A DNA stretch of 45,656 nt from Mycobacterium sp. (GCA_023264735.1 JAHFVD010000029.1:1-45656); one strand, 5' to 3'. Shown: positions 25,216-33,425, numbered from the stretch's first letter. The notes: generated from the sequence alone by a model not told the origin. A program made the numbers and translations.

Positions 25216-25638
25216 GTCAAGCATGGGAGTCACACGCCGCCACAGGTCATTGAACGCGACGCTGTCGTAGAACGCCGTCGCTTTGACGATGCGATCGCCG
25301 CTGAACTGCAGGAACCACGCGTATGTGTTGCGGTACGGCTGACCATCAAGGGCCATGCCCTCGGCGTCGAACAGGGCGATAACTGTGTCGCCGTCGCCGT
25401 ACATCGCGCGGATGACCGGAATCAGTGGGGTCGACATCCGAGCTGCGAGCGGGATGATGACCCGGGTCATGAGCTCTTCCCGGCTGGAGTAGATGCCGGC
25501 CGCGTCGGAGTTACCGGTTATCTCCCAGGTGGCGTCGTCGGCCAGCAAGGGAAACGGCGAGCCAGTTCCGCTGCCCCAAGCTTCGATCCCGGCACGAACG
25601 GCGGTGAGATTGCGTTGGCGCTGTTCGTCGTTCGTCAT
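25213..25638 (-). CDS. NTF2-fold (SnoaL-like) protein
   Basis: 141 residues from ATG 25638, with AGGA 8-11 bases before. Family pattern: N-terminal helix, LLADDATWEITGNSDAAGIYSSREEL, then strands TVIALFDAEGMALDGQPYRNTYAWFLQFSGDRIVKATAFYDSVAFNDLWRRV. The fold covers ketosteroid isomerase, SnoaL cyclases and epoxide hydrolase-like enzymes. The Asp that acts as base in ketosteroid isomerase (ADDATVED) is Ile here by eye alignment, so isomerase activity should not be assumed. It follows the FGE gene by 8 bases, hence the same operon. Confidence 0.8.
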   Translation of the reverse strand: MTNDEQRQRNLTAVRAGIEAWGSGTGSPFPLLADDATWEITGNSDAAGIYSSREELMTRVIIPLAARMSTPLIPVIRAMYGDGDTVIALFDAEGMALDGQPYRNTYAWFLQFSGDRIVKATAFYDSVAFNDLWRRVTPMLD

Positions 25639-25646
25639 TCTGAGTC

Positions 25647-26528
25647 CTATCGCTTCACGCACCGGAAGCCGATGTGGCTCATGCCGGTGTCGACCATCTG
25701 CGGCCGGCGCGCGGCCGGGCGGTAGCGCATACAGTAGCTGTCCGCGCACAGGAACGAGCCCCCCTTGATGACCTTGCGCGGCACCTTGAACTGCGGTTGG
25801 GCCGGGTCGTAGCTGCCGGCCTCGCAGCACGGGTCACCGTCGCGGCTGCCGGCGTACCAGTCGCAGGTCCACTCCCACACGTTGCCGGCCATGTCGAACA
25901 GCCCGTAGCCGTTGGGCGGGAAGCTGCCTGCCTCGGTGGTGCGTCCGTAGCCGGGGTCGGGGCGCCACGGAAACTCGCCGTGCCAGTAGTTGGCCAGGCG
26001 TTGGCCGGGACCTTCGGGGTGCGCGCCCCACGTGTAGTCGGTCTGGTCGAGCCCACCGCGCGCCGCGGTCTCCCACTCGGCCTCGGTGGGCAGGGCCAGC
26101 CCTTTCCAGGCCGCGTACGCCTCGGCGTCCTCGTAGGCGACGTGGACGACGGGATGCGCGGCGCGCTTGGCGATCGACGAGTTCGGGCGCAGCGGATGCC
26201 GCCACGAGGCGCCGGGCGTCCAGATCCACCACTGGCTGAGGTGACGCAGGTCGACGGGTCCGCTGGTGCGGCGGAACACCATCGAGCCCGGCTGCAGATT
26301 GACAGCGGGTGCGCCCGGGTAGTCGTGGGGGTTCAATGGCCGCTCGGCGACGGTGAGATAGCCGGTGGCCGAGACGAATTCGGTGAAGTCGACGTTGCTG
26401 ACCGGGCGGGATTGAATCCAGAACTCGTCGACGGTGACCGATCGGGAGGGGGCTTCCTCGGGGTAGTGCCGGTCGGATCCCAGCACGGCGGTCTGCCCGG
26501 GAATCCGGACGAGCTGGTGATCAGTCAC
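25647..26528 (-). CDS. Formylglycine-generating enzyme (sulfatase maturase)
   Basis: 293 residues from GTG 26528. FGE-sulfatase domain over almost the whole length: LPTEAEWETAARGG, GLFDMAGNVWEWTCDWY and the C-terminal GGSFLCADSYCMRYRPAARR. The two catalytic, copper-binding cysteines (Cys261 and Cys266, spacing C-x4-C) are both present, so this is a real aerobic FGE that converts the Cys of CxAGR/CxPSR motifs to formylglycine, not just a fold relative. The start overlaps the stop of the HAD gene by 8 bases. The target is almost certainly the sulfatase two genes upstream. The frame is open to 26630 but that part lacks family residues. Confidence 0.92.
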   Translation of the reverse strand: MTDHQLVRIPGQTAVLGSDRHYPEEAPSRSVTVDEFWIQSRPVSNVDFTEFVSATGYLTVAERPLNPHDYPGAPAVNLQPGSMVFRRTSGPVDLRHLSQWWIWTPGASWRHPLRPNSSIAKRAAHPVVHVAYEDAEAYAAWKGLALPTEAEWETAARGGLDQTDYTWGAHPEGPGQRLANYWHGEFPWRPDPGYGRTTEAGSFPPNGYGLFDMAGNVWEWTCDWYAGSRDGDPCCEAGSYDPAQPQFKVPRKVIKGGSFLCADSYCMRYRPAARRPQMVDTGMSHIGFRCVKR

Positions 26529-27417
26529 TGAAGACGGTTCGCCAGTCGTCGCGCATGCTGGCTCGCGTCCACCCGAACGTCTCGGCATGGTCGAGCGCCT
26601 TCTCTGCGCCTGCGGTGTAAGCGAATTCACGCTCGGCGTCGTCGTGGCAGACCAGCATCGCCAGCGACGGTCCGGATCCCGTCGTGGCGTATTGCAGCAT
26701 CTCGATATCGCCGTTGGAGTTGCCCACCGCGAGGATCGGCCGCCGGCCCACCCGTCCCCAGATCCGGACCGGTTTGACCGGGCCGTCGTTGAGGAACTCC
26801 GGTTGCGCGGTAGTCAGCAGCTCGCCGTTTTGGAAGATCAACCCCACCGAACTGCCGATCACCCGCTCCGGCGGAACCCCGTACATCGTCGTCGTGACGG
26901 GCCGCATGAAGTCGCGGCCACCACCGGAGACGATGTAGTTGGTGAAGCCGAATGACTCGAGGTAGTCCAACAATTCGACCATCGGCGCATACCCGCACGC
27001 GGTGTACGCCCGGCCCAGCGTCGGATGCTTGGCATCGGCAAAGAACGCGCTGACCCGGGCGGCGTGCTCCTCGGTGGTGATCGTGGCGTTGGCCGAAAGA
27101 ACGGCCCCAGCAAGCAGTTTCAGATCCGAATCGTCACCGTTGTAATGCTTGGTGACGGCCTCGCCGAACCAGGCCAGATCGCCCGCGGCCGCGGCGGTAT
27201 AGGGCTGCTTGGCGCCAAGCGCTGGATCGGCCGCGACCTGTTCGGCGATCCGGCGCACCAGGAAGTCGAGCTGAATGTACGCAGGCTTCTCACACCACAG
27301 CGTGCCGTCGTTGTCGAACACGGCGATACGTTCTTCTGGCGCAACGGTATCGGCAGCACGGGCGGTGAATTCGACGATGGCCGACTTCGTGGGCCCGTCG
27401 GTCCACGACTGGAGCAT
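26521..27417 (-). CDS. HAD-superfamily phosphatase
   Basis: 298 residues. Motif I is IAVFDNDGTLW (31-41) with nucleophile Asp35 and acid Asp37; motif II lies in NYIVSGGGRDF; motif III/IV is AVGNSNGDIEML. The cap of about 130 residues between motifs I and II is that of the phosphoserine-phosphatase-like group. The substrate is unknown. It starts on the base directly after the sulfatase stop (TAG then ATG) and overlaps the FGE start, so the three proteins are made together. Confidence 0.85.
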   Translation of the reverse strand: MLQSWTDGPTKSAIVEFTARAADTVAPEERIAVFDNDGTLWCEKPAYIQLDFLVRRIAEQVAADPALGAKQPYTAAAAGDLAWFGEAVTKHYNGDDSDLKLLAGAVLSANATITTEEHAARVSAFFADAKHPTLGRAYTACGYAPMVELLDYLESFGFTNYIVSGGGRDFMRPVTTTMYGVPPERVIGSSVGLIFQNGELLTTAQPEFLNDGPVKPVRIWGRVGRRPILAVGNSNGDIEMLQYATTGSGPSLAMLVCHDDAEREFAYTAGAEKALDHAETFGWTRASMRDDWRTVFSD

Positions 27418-28959
27418 CTAGTCGGCCGCCAAGAACTCTTCGAGCTTCTTGACGATCTGGTCGACGCTGAAGCTGGCCGGTGGGTGCCGCGGCGGGAACT
27501 CCTTGAACGTGTCCAGGAACGCCGATGCCATCGCCGTCGCGTAGAACACAAAGAAGTCGCGGCGCAGGAACCATTCGTAGTAGGTGTTCGACGTGATGTC
27601 GGCGTACTCGAACGGATCGGTGCGCAGGTTGAACAACTTCGGCACCCGCAGCTCGGTGAACGGCTCGGCCCAGGTCCGCAGCGTGCCCTGGCATCGCTGT
27701 TCGGCGAACACGATCTTCCAGTTCTCGAAGCGCATCGCCACCAGTTGGGCGTCGTCGTTGAAATAGAAGAACCCGCGTCGGGGGCTGTTCTCGACTTCGC
27801 CCATCAGATACGGCAGCAGATTGAAGCCGTCGATGTGCACCTTGTATTCGATATCGCCGATCTTGTGCCCCTTCTTGAGGTTCTCGACGACATCGGGGTC
27901 ACCGGCCGCGGCGACCAGCGTGGGCAGCCAGTCGTGATGCTGGATGATCTCGTTGGAAACGGTGCCCGCCTTGATCTTTCCGGGCCAGCGGATCAACTCC
28001 GGCACCCGGTAGGCGCCTTCCCAGTTGGTGTTCTTCTCGCTGCGGAACGGCGTGGTGCCGGCGTCGGGCCAGCTGTTGCGGTGCGGCCCGTTGTCGGTCG
28101 AGTAGATGACGATCGTGTCGTCGGCGATACCGAGTTCGTCGAGCACGTCGAGCACCGTGCCCACGTTCTTGTCGTGGTCGATCATCGCGTCGTGGTACTC
28201 GGACTGCCACCTGCCGGCCTGGCCCTTGCTGCCGGGTTTGAGGTGTGTGTAGAGATGCATGTGGGTGAAGTTGCACCAGACGAAGAATGGCGTTCCTGCG
28301 TCGTGTTGCCTGCGGATGTATTCGACGGTGCGATCGGCGATGTCGTCGTCGATCGTCTCCATCCGCTTCGCCGTCAACGGCCCGGTGTCGACGATCGTCT
28401 GCTTGCCGACCGGTCCGAACTTGGGATCGTCGGGTTCTCTCGACACCTCGTCGGTGGCCTTGCAATCGAGCACACCTCGGGGCAGCGCCAGTTCGTAGAG
28501 CCGAGGGAACTGGTCCTTGTGCGGGTAGTCGAACTGTTCCGGTTCTTCCTCGGCATTGAGGTGGTACAGGTTGCCGTAGAACTCGTCGAATCCGTGCACG
28601 GTCGGCAGGAACTTGTTCATGTCGCCGAAGTGGTTCTTGCCGAACTGGCCGGTGGCGTACCCCAGCGGTTTGAGCAACTCGGGGATCGTCGGGTCCTCGG
28701 CAGCCCAGCCGATATTGACACCAGGGATGCCGACCTTGCTCATTCCGGTGCGGTAGACGCTCTGGCCGCTGATGAACGCCGCACGGCCGGCCGTGCAGCT
28801 CTGCTCGCCGTACGAGTCGGTGAAGCGCATGCCCTCCGCGGCGATGCGGTCGATGTTGGGCGTGCGGTAGCCCATCATTCCGTCGCTGTAGCAGCTGAGG
28901 TTGGAGATACCGATGTCATCGCCCCAGATGACCAGGATGTTGGGCTTTCCTTCAGGCAT
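27418..28959 (-). CDS. Type I sulfatase
   Basis: 513 residues, alkaline-phosphatase fold. The N-terminal metal site NILVIWGDDIG (Asp14, Asp15), then the sulfatase signature SCTAGRAAFISG with Cys55 as the future formylglycine (C-x-A-G-R), followed by FYGNLYHL, FVWCNFTHMHLYTHLKPGS, and IYSTDNGPHRNSWPDAG, the second metal-binding Asp-Asn pair. No signal peptide, so it is probably cytosolic, consistent with maturation by the coencoded FGE. Hydrolyses sulfate esters; the natural ester is unknown. It is shorter than AtsA/AtsB of M. tuberculosis. TAGCGT ends 7 bases before ATG 28959, suggesting a leaderless mRNA. Confidence 0.93.
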   Translation of the reverse strand: MPEGKPNILVIWGDDIGISNLSCYSDGMMGYRTPNIDRIAAEGMRFTDSYGEQSCTAGRAAFISGQSVYRTGMSKVGIPGVNIGWAAEDPTIPELLKPLGYATGQFGKNHFGDMNKFLPTVHGFDEFYGNLYHLNAEEEPEQFDYPHKDQFPRLYELALPRGVLDCKATDEVSREPDDPKFGPVGKQTIVDTGPLTAKRMETIDDDIADRTVEYIRRQHDAGTPFFVWCNFTHMHLYTHLKPGSKGQAGRWQSEYHDAMIDHDKNVGTVLDVLDELGIADDTIVIYSTDNGPHRNSWPDAGTTPFRSEKNTNWEGAYRVPELIRWPGKIKAGTVSNEIIQHHDWLPTLVAAAGDPDVVENLKKGHKIGDIEYKVHIDGFNLLPYLMGEVENSPRRGFFYFNDDAQLVAMRFENWKIVFAEQRCQGTLRTWAEPFTELRVPKLFNLRTDPFEYADITSNTYYEWFLRRDFFVFYATAMASAFLDTFKEFPPRHPPASFSVDQIVKKLEEFLAAD

Positions 28960-29044
28960 ATTCTGACGCTAGGTCAATCGAGCAGCGGGCAGGCAGCTTC
29001 TCACCAACAATTCACGAATCGTGGCAGTCGCTACGCTCGGGGGA
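28960..29044. promoter_or_regulatory. Divergent promoter between sulfatase and sulfotransferase operons
   Basis: 85 bases serving both directions: -10 TAGCGT (28966-28971) for the sulfatase at 28959, and -10 TACGCT (29032-29037) for the lipoprotein at 29045. An 11-bp inverted repeat CACGA-A-TCGTG (29013-29023) lies 8 bases upstream of the plus-strand -10 and could be the operator of the TetR regulator encoded in the plus operon. Confidence 0.5.
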
Positions 29045-29464
29045 ATGCGGCGGCAGTGTGGCCCGATGGTGCTCGTGCTGGCCGCTGTGCTGGCCGGCTG
29101 TGGCGGTCATGATTCACACGGCGCGGGCGCGACGGCACCGGGTGCGCCGGTGATGCTCAACGACATCTCGGTCGCCACCGTGCTGGACGCTATGGCGAAG
29201 GCGAAGCTGCCGGTGCTCAACGCGCGCGACACGACGTCGTCGCGGTGTCCGGAAGCCGGCTGTGTGCAGGCGACCGACACCGACACCGTGTCGATCCTGA
29301 AGTTCCCGAGCACCGGCCGCGCGGAGCTCTACGCCGCCGCGGTGCGCGACATGCTGCAGGTCGAAGACATCGTCGTGGTGTACGCCCCGACGCTGTCCGA
29401 TGAGCAGAAGGCCGCGTACGGACAGGTCGTCAAGCACACGATGTTGACACCCGCCAGTCCATAG
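29045..29464 (+). CDS. Small lipoprotein
   Basis: 139 residues from ATG 29045. Signal peptide MRRQCGPMVLVLAAVLAGC with lipobox LAGC (Cys19), then a short Gly/Ala/His linker and a domain of about 100 residues with a Cys pair (SRCPEAGCVQ) and LYAAAVRDMLQVEDIVVVYAPTLSDEQKAAYGQVVKH. No family recognised with certainty. It is the first gene of the four-gene plus-strand operon, next gene 16 bases on. The frame from 29021 is rejected because the -10 and lipobox spacing fit ATG 29045. Confidence 0.75.
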   Translation: MRRQCGPMVLVLAAVLAGCGGHDSHGAGATAPGAPVMLNDISVATVLDAMAKAKLPVLNARDTTSSRCPEAGCVQATDTDTVSILKFPSTGRAELYAAAVRDMLQVEDIVVVYAPTLSDEQKAAYGQVVKHTMLTPASP

Positions 29465-29480
29465 ATAACACTCGTTTCCG

Positions 29481-30512
29481 ATGGATGCGGCAGCCGGATG
29501 GACACGCCTGGTCGATGGTCTTCGTGATGCCGGGGAGGCATTGGATGGCCTCACCTCAGACCTCGATCCGCGGGAGCGTGCCGACGGATACCGCGCCCTG
29601 TTCCGCGCTCTGAACAACCTGACCGGTCGGCTCGAAAGTGATTCCGAAGCACCGGAATTGGAGCCGTTCAACGGCTGGCGCGACAAGTTCTTCATGGACA
29701 ACCCCGACTACCGGTACTGGATCACCGACATCCGCGATGGCCGCGCCTACCGGATCGTGGGCAATGTCGGGGAATCCCGGTATCAGTCGATCACGACGTA
29801 TTCGGGGACGGGCATCGCCAATGCCGTTGCGGTGGCCCGCATCGACACCGATGGGCTGGCGATCGACGCCGACGGCAACTTCGAGGTGGAATTGCCGGCC
29901 CTTCCCGGGGCGGCATCGGTGTGGGTGCGCTACATCCACGACGTGGTGAATCCGGAGCAGCCTGGGTGGTGCCGGATCGAATCCCTGGACGCGCACACGG
30001 AGCTGCCGTCGTTGGACCCGGCTGATCTGAAGCGCCGCCTGTCGCACCTGGGCGCCTTCATCTCCCAGATCCCGACGGCCTTCGGTATGGCTGTCGCCGA
30101 AGACGTTCGGGCACCGAACGCCGTGCGGCGCTGGGCGGCGATGACGGGCGGTGCCGCGTTCACCGAACCGGGCATCGACTATGTGCGCGGTGCCTGGAAT
30201 CTCGCCGAGGACGAGGCGCTGGTGATCGAGGGTGCGGCGCCGTCGTGCCGGCACTGGAACATCGTGCTGTACAGCCGATTTCTGAATTCACTCGATTCCC
30301 GACACCGGGTGGTCTGCCGAACCGGAGCCACGAGCACGCTGACGGACGGCCGCTATCGCTTTGTGCTCGCCGAGCGTGATCCGGGGGTACAGGGCTACGA
30401 CTGGCTGGACACCGAAGGTCGGGCGTTCGGCCTGTTCGTCATGCGGTTCCTGCAGCCTGCGGGGGAGCCTGAGCTGCCGACGGTTCGAAAGGTCGCGGTG
30501 GCCGAGCTATGA
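29481..30512 (+). CDS. DUF1214-type protein
   Basis: 343 residues. The C-terminal third (SCRHWNIVLYSRFLNSLDSRHR, then DGRYRFVLAERDPGVQGYDWLDTEGRAFGLFVMRFLQP) has the DUF1214 outline, in which an Asn-Trp-Leu-like motif ends a beta domain. The N-terminal part includes NGWRDKFFMDNPDYRYWITDIRDGRAYRIVGNVG. No catalytic motif and no signal peptide. In mycobacteria such proteins are often next to sulfotransferase-like or lipid genes. Its stop overlaps the sulfotransferase start by 4 bases (ATGA). Alternative ATG at 29485 is out of frame. Confidence 0.75.
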   Translation: MDAAAGWTRLVDGLRDAGEALDGLTSDLDPRERADGYRALFRALNNLTGRLESDSEAPELEPFNGWRDKFFMDNPDYRYWITDIRDGRAYRIVGNVGESRYQSITTYSGTGIANAVAVARIDTDGLAIDADGNFEVELPALPGAASVWVRYIHDVVNPEQPGWCRIESLDAHTELPSLDPADLKRRLSHLGAFISQIPTAFGMAVAEDVRAPNAVRRWAAMTGGAAFTEPGIDYVRGAWNLAEDEALVIEGAAPSCRHWNIVLYSRFLNSLDSRHRVVCRTGATSTLTDGRYRFVLAERDPGVQGYDWLDTEGRAFGLFVMRFLQPAGEPELPTVRKVAVAEL

Positions 30513-31690
30513 CGTGGAGCCCTCCGGTCCGCAGTCCCGTTGCGCTGCAGGTGTATGCGGCGGCGGAGAAGGATCGCGCCGAGCGCCCACAGCGGTATCT
30601 CTTCGACGCCGACGCGGTCATCCGCCGCGCGACGAAACACGGTGCCTCGACTGACGATTTCGCCGACGGCTGGCGCGACGGGCTCGATGCCTTCCTTGGC
30701 TCTGCCGAGGAGGACGGGCGACTCAACGCCGTCGGCACCAGGATGGCGTTGCAGGCCGCTTCCGGACGATTGACGGCGGGCGCCCAGATCGCCCAGTGCT
30801 TCCGGGACAACCCCGACCTGCGGGCCACCCCGCTCACGCCCCCGATCGTCATCGTCGGCGGCTGGCGCACCGGGACCACCTTCTTGTTCCGGCTCCTCGG
30901 TCGCGACCCGCGGCTGCACGCCCCGCTGCCGGTGGAACTCGTGGCGCCATGGCTATCATCGCCGGATCCGGAAACAACCGCCACCGCAAGCCAATTGCTG
31001 CACACCCTGAACCCGGACATGGCGTTCGTGCATCCGTCGGGACCGACTCTGCCGGAGGAGTGTGTCCTGGCGATGGGCACCGACCTGCGGAATTGGGGCT
31101 TCACGTCGATGATGCGGTTGCCGTCGTATGCCCGCTGGCTTGCCGACCAGGATTTCGGCGGCTCGTACGCCCGGTATCGAGACATCTTGCAAATTCTGAC
31201 GTCTCGCGATCCCAGGCGGTTCGTGCTGAAGGCTCCGGCGCACACTGCGGAGCTGAATCACCTGGTCGAGGCGTTCCCCGGCGCGGTGGTGGTGCAGATC
31301 CACCGCGACATCGTCGAGACATTGACCTCCGGTGCAACGTTGTTCGGCGTGTATCGGGCGACGTACAGCGATGACGTCGACGCGAAAGACGTCGGCCGCC
31401 AACAGGTGGACCAGAGCGAGCTGTGGTTCCGCCGGGCTACCGCATTCCGGGCGTCGGCTGCGGATTCACCCGTGACATTCGTCGATCTGGACTACTCCAT
31501 GTTGGTCGACCAGACCACCGCGTGTCTGGAGATGATCTACGCCGCAGCCGATATGGAACCGATCGAGCAGCCGGACCAGTTCGTCGCGGCCTACCACGCT
31601 GAGCACCCGCGCGAGGCGCACGGCTATCAGCGGTGTACGCCAGAGGATTTCGGGCTGAACCCGGGTGAACTGCGTGAGCGCTTCACCTGA
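30509..31690 (+). CDS. PAPS-type sulfotransferase
   Basis: 393 residues. The PAPS phosphosulfate loop is PIVIVGGWRTGTTFLFRLL (RTGTT at 120-124), and the 3' phosphate site is VVVQIHRDIVETLTS (R-D-I-x-E-T-x-x-S). The segment FVLKAPAHTAELNHLVEAFP is the usual Lys-Ala-Pro strand of bacterial Sulfotransfer_3 proteins (large family in mycobacteria, for example the Stf group). It transfers sulfate from PAPS to a hydroxyl of an unknown acceptor, lipid or sterol-like. Coupled to the DUF1214 gene and to the TetR gene that overlaps its 3' end. Opposite in chemistry to the divergent sulfatase. Confidence 0.9.
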   Translation: MTWSPPVRSPVALQVYAAAEKDRAERPQRYLFDADAVIRRATKHGASTDDFADGWRDGLDAFLGSAEEDGRLNAVGTRMALQAASGRLTAGAQIAQCFRDNPDLRATPLTPPIVIVGGWRTGTTFLFRLLGRDPRLHAPLPVELVAPWLSSPDPETTATASQLLHTLNPDMAFVHPSGPTLPEECVLAMGTDLRNWGFTSMMRLPSYARWLADQDFGGSYARYRDILQILTSRDPRRFVLKAPAHTAELNHLVEAFPGAVVVQIHRDIVETLTSGATLFGVYRATYSDDVDAKDVGRQQVDQSELWFRRATAFRASAADSPVTFVDLDYSMLVDQTTACLEMIYAAADMEPIEQPDQFVAAYHAEHPREAHGYQRCTPEDFGLNPGELRERFT

Positions 31691-32303
31691 CGACCGATGG
31701 CGGGGGACGTCGTCGGACGAGCGCGCCGGCGAACGGCGCGAACGACTGCTTGCCGCGTGCCACGACATCGTCGGCACGGAAGGCGTCTCGGCGCTGGCGG
31801 TGCGGGCCGTCTGCCGTGCGGCGAACGTCAGCCCTCGGCACTTCTACGAGAGCTTCGCCGACGTCGACGAATTGTTGCTCGCCACGTATGAGCGTGCCGT
31901 ACAAGAACTTCTGGATGCGATAGGCGCGGCAGCGGGAGCCCCGGGCGGGGAATTCGCCGATCGGTTGCGGACGGTGTTCGCAGTGGCGGCCGGTTATCTG
32001 GAGTCGCACCCGGAGTCGGGACGAATCATCTTCCGCGAAGCGATGACCAACGATGTGCTGCGCACCCGTGCGGTGATCACGCTGCCCGCGTTTCTGGGCG
32101 CGGTGCGGCAGATGGCCGTGGAGCCCGGGCGCCCTCGGGCCACGGCGTCCTACCGGCATCTCGAGGCAACGCTGCTGTCCGGCGGGCTGGCCGCGGCCTT
32201 CGTCGAATGGCTTTCCGGCTCCGGCAAGTTCACCCGCGACCAGCTCGTGTCCTATTGCACGACGGCGACCCTGGCCCTGCTGTCGACGGCGTTACCGTCT
32301 TAG
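31674..32303 (+). CDS. TetR-family transcriptional regulator
   Basis: 209 residues from GTG 31674 (GTG 31665 is also in frame), overlapping the sulfotransferase by 17 bases. The TetR helix-turn-helix is RERLLAACHDIVGTEGVSALAVRAVCRAANVSPRHFYESFADVDELLLATYERAV (about residues 22-78). The ligand domain is poorly conserved as usual. As the last gene of this operon it is a candidate to control the divergent sulfatase/sulfotransferase promoter, where an 11-bp palindrome is present. The stop overlaps the convergent 3beta-HSD stop by 4 bases. Confidence 0.88.
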   Translation: MSASPDDRWRGTSSDERAGERRERLLAACHDIVGTEGVSALAVRAVCRAANVSPRHFYESFADVDELLLATYERAVQELLDAIGAAAGAPGGEFADRLRTVFAVAAGYLESHPESGRIIFREAMTNDVLRTRAVITLPAFLGAVRQMAVEPGRPRATASYRHLEATLLSGGLAAAFVEWLSGSGKFTRDQLVSYCTTATLALLSTALPS

Positions 32304-33361
32304 CCCTTCATCTCCGCGTAGAGCTGCGTGTAGTAGGGCAGGCATTCCTTGAGCGCTTGCTCGGTGGTGTACAGCGGCACATACCCGAGGTCGCGGCGGG
32401 CCTTGTCGATGGAGAAGTAGTTGTCGATGGACACCCGTTCCACCGCAAGCGGTTCCAGCGGTGGCTGGGGCAGGCCGAACTTGAAGTGCAGCCACTGCCA
32501 GCCGGTCAGCGCCGCGTGGACCAGCCCGCCGGGGATCCAGAATGTCGGCCACTTCTCACCGCAGGCCTCGACCACCGGCCGGGAGAAGTCGAACATGTTG
32601 ATCGGCTCGCCATCGTTGATGAAGTACGCCTGGCCGGGCGCGGAGCCGCCGGGCGCCAAATGCTCTGCGGCCAGGATGAATCCGTGCACCAGGTTGTGTA
32701 CGTAGGAGTTGTCCAGCTTGGCGTCTTTGTTGCCGACCAGAACCTTGACGTGCCCGGCGATCACTCGCTCGAACAGCTTGCGGAACATGGTCTGATCGCC
32801 AAGGCCCCAAATACCGCTGGGGCGGATCGAGCACGTCAGCAGGCCGTCCACGCCACTCTGGCTGAGCACGAACTTTTCGGCCACGACCTTGGTCTCGGTG
32901 TAGAGGTCGTTGAATCGCGCCGTGTACGGCAGGGTTTCGTCACCGTTCACGATGCGCTGGCCACCCATGACCACGCTGTTGGACGCGGTGTAGACGAAGC
33001 GCTTGACCCCGACGGCCTGGCCCGCCTGGATCAGGTTCTTGGTGCCGCCGACGTTGACGTCGAAGCTGCGCTTGCGGTACTCGTCGGTGACCGACGCCCC
33101 GCCCATCAGGTCGATGATCGCGGCGGTGTGGAAGATCGTGTCGATCCCGTCGACCGCGGCGGCGACGGTGGCGGTGTCGCAGATGTTGCCCTGGAGCACT
33201 TCCAGCCGCTCGTGCGGGGGCAGTGACGAAGCCGCCCGATCGAAGGCCCGGACGAAGTGTCCGCGCTCGAGGAGCTCGGTCACCAGGTTGGCGCCGACGA
33301 ACCCGGCGCCGCCGGTCACCAGCACGCGGCCGAGTTCGGTCGTCAATGTCGCATCACCCAT
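32300..33361 (-). CDS. 3beta-hydroxysteroid dehydrogenase (Rv1106c homolog)
   Basis: 353 residues, extended SDR. TGGAGFVG (16-23) binds NAD; Tyr154 and Lys158 in LYTETK with Ser in TASNSVVMGG form the catalytic set; HTAAIIDLMGGAS and RPSGIWGLGDQTMFRKLFE follow the M. tuberculosis enzyme Rv1106c almost residue for residue. Rv1106c oxidises cholesterol to cholest-4-en-3-one, the first step of sterol catabolism. Start ATG 33361; an upstream in-frame codon at 33460 would run into xseB. A KstR-type box and a -10 element precede it, so sterol induction is expected. Four bases overlap with the TetR stop. Confidence 0.94.
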   Translation of the reverse strand: MGDATLTTELGRVLVTGGAGFVGANLVTELLERGHFVRAFDRAASSLPPHERLEVLQGNICDTATVAAAVDGIDTIFHTAAIIDLMGGASVTDEYRKRSFDVNVGGTKNLIQAGQAVGVKRFVYTASNSVVMGGQRIVNGDETLPYTARFNDLYTETKVVAEKFVLSQSGVDGLLTCSIRPSGIWGLGDQTMFRKLFERVIAGHVKVLVGNKDAKLDNSYVHNLVHGFILAAEHLAPGGSAPGQAYFINDGEPINMFDFSRPVVEACGEKWPTFWIPGGLVHAALTGWQWLHFKFGLPQPPLEPLAVERVSIDNYFSIDKARRDLGYVPLYTTEQALKECLPYYTQLYAEMKG

Positions 33362-33368
33362 GGCCGCG

Positions 33369-33374
33369 AGGATA
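33369..33374 (-). promoter_or_regulatory. Candidate -10 (TATCCT) for 3beta-HSD gene
   Basis: TANNNT hexamer whose last T lies 8 bases before ATG 33361; the KstR-type box begins 3 bases further upstream, between the -10 and -35 positions. Confidence 0.55.
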
Positions 33375-33376
33375 AC

Positions 33377-33390
33377 TGAAACACGTTCCA
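33377..33390. promoter_or_regulatory. KstR-type operator (TGAAACACGTTCCA)
   Basis: Matches TnnAACnnGTTnnA at all eight defined bases and sits in longer symmetric context AACTGAAACACGTTCCAGTT (33374-33393). The position, just upstream of the -10 of the 3beta-HSD gene, is right for a repressor. Confidence 0.75.
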
Positions 33391-33425
33391 GTTTTCCAAT
33401 GTTGCAGGTAACCGGCCCGGCCGGA

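Noticed and set aside
25213..25638. Calling the NTF2-fold gene a ketosteroid isomerase
   Set aside because: Tempting from context, but the catalytic Asp of ketosteroid isomerase is not conserved by eye alignment.
27025..29112. 695-codon plus-strand ORF opposite the sulfatase and HAD genes
   Set aside because: Shadow frame of strongly supported minus-strand genes; no motifs.
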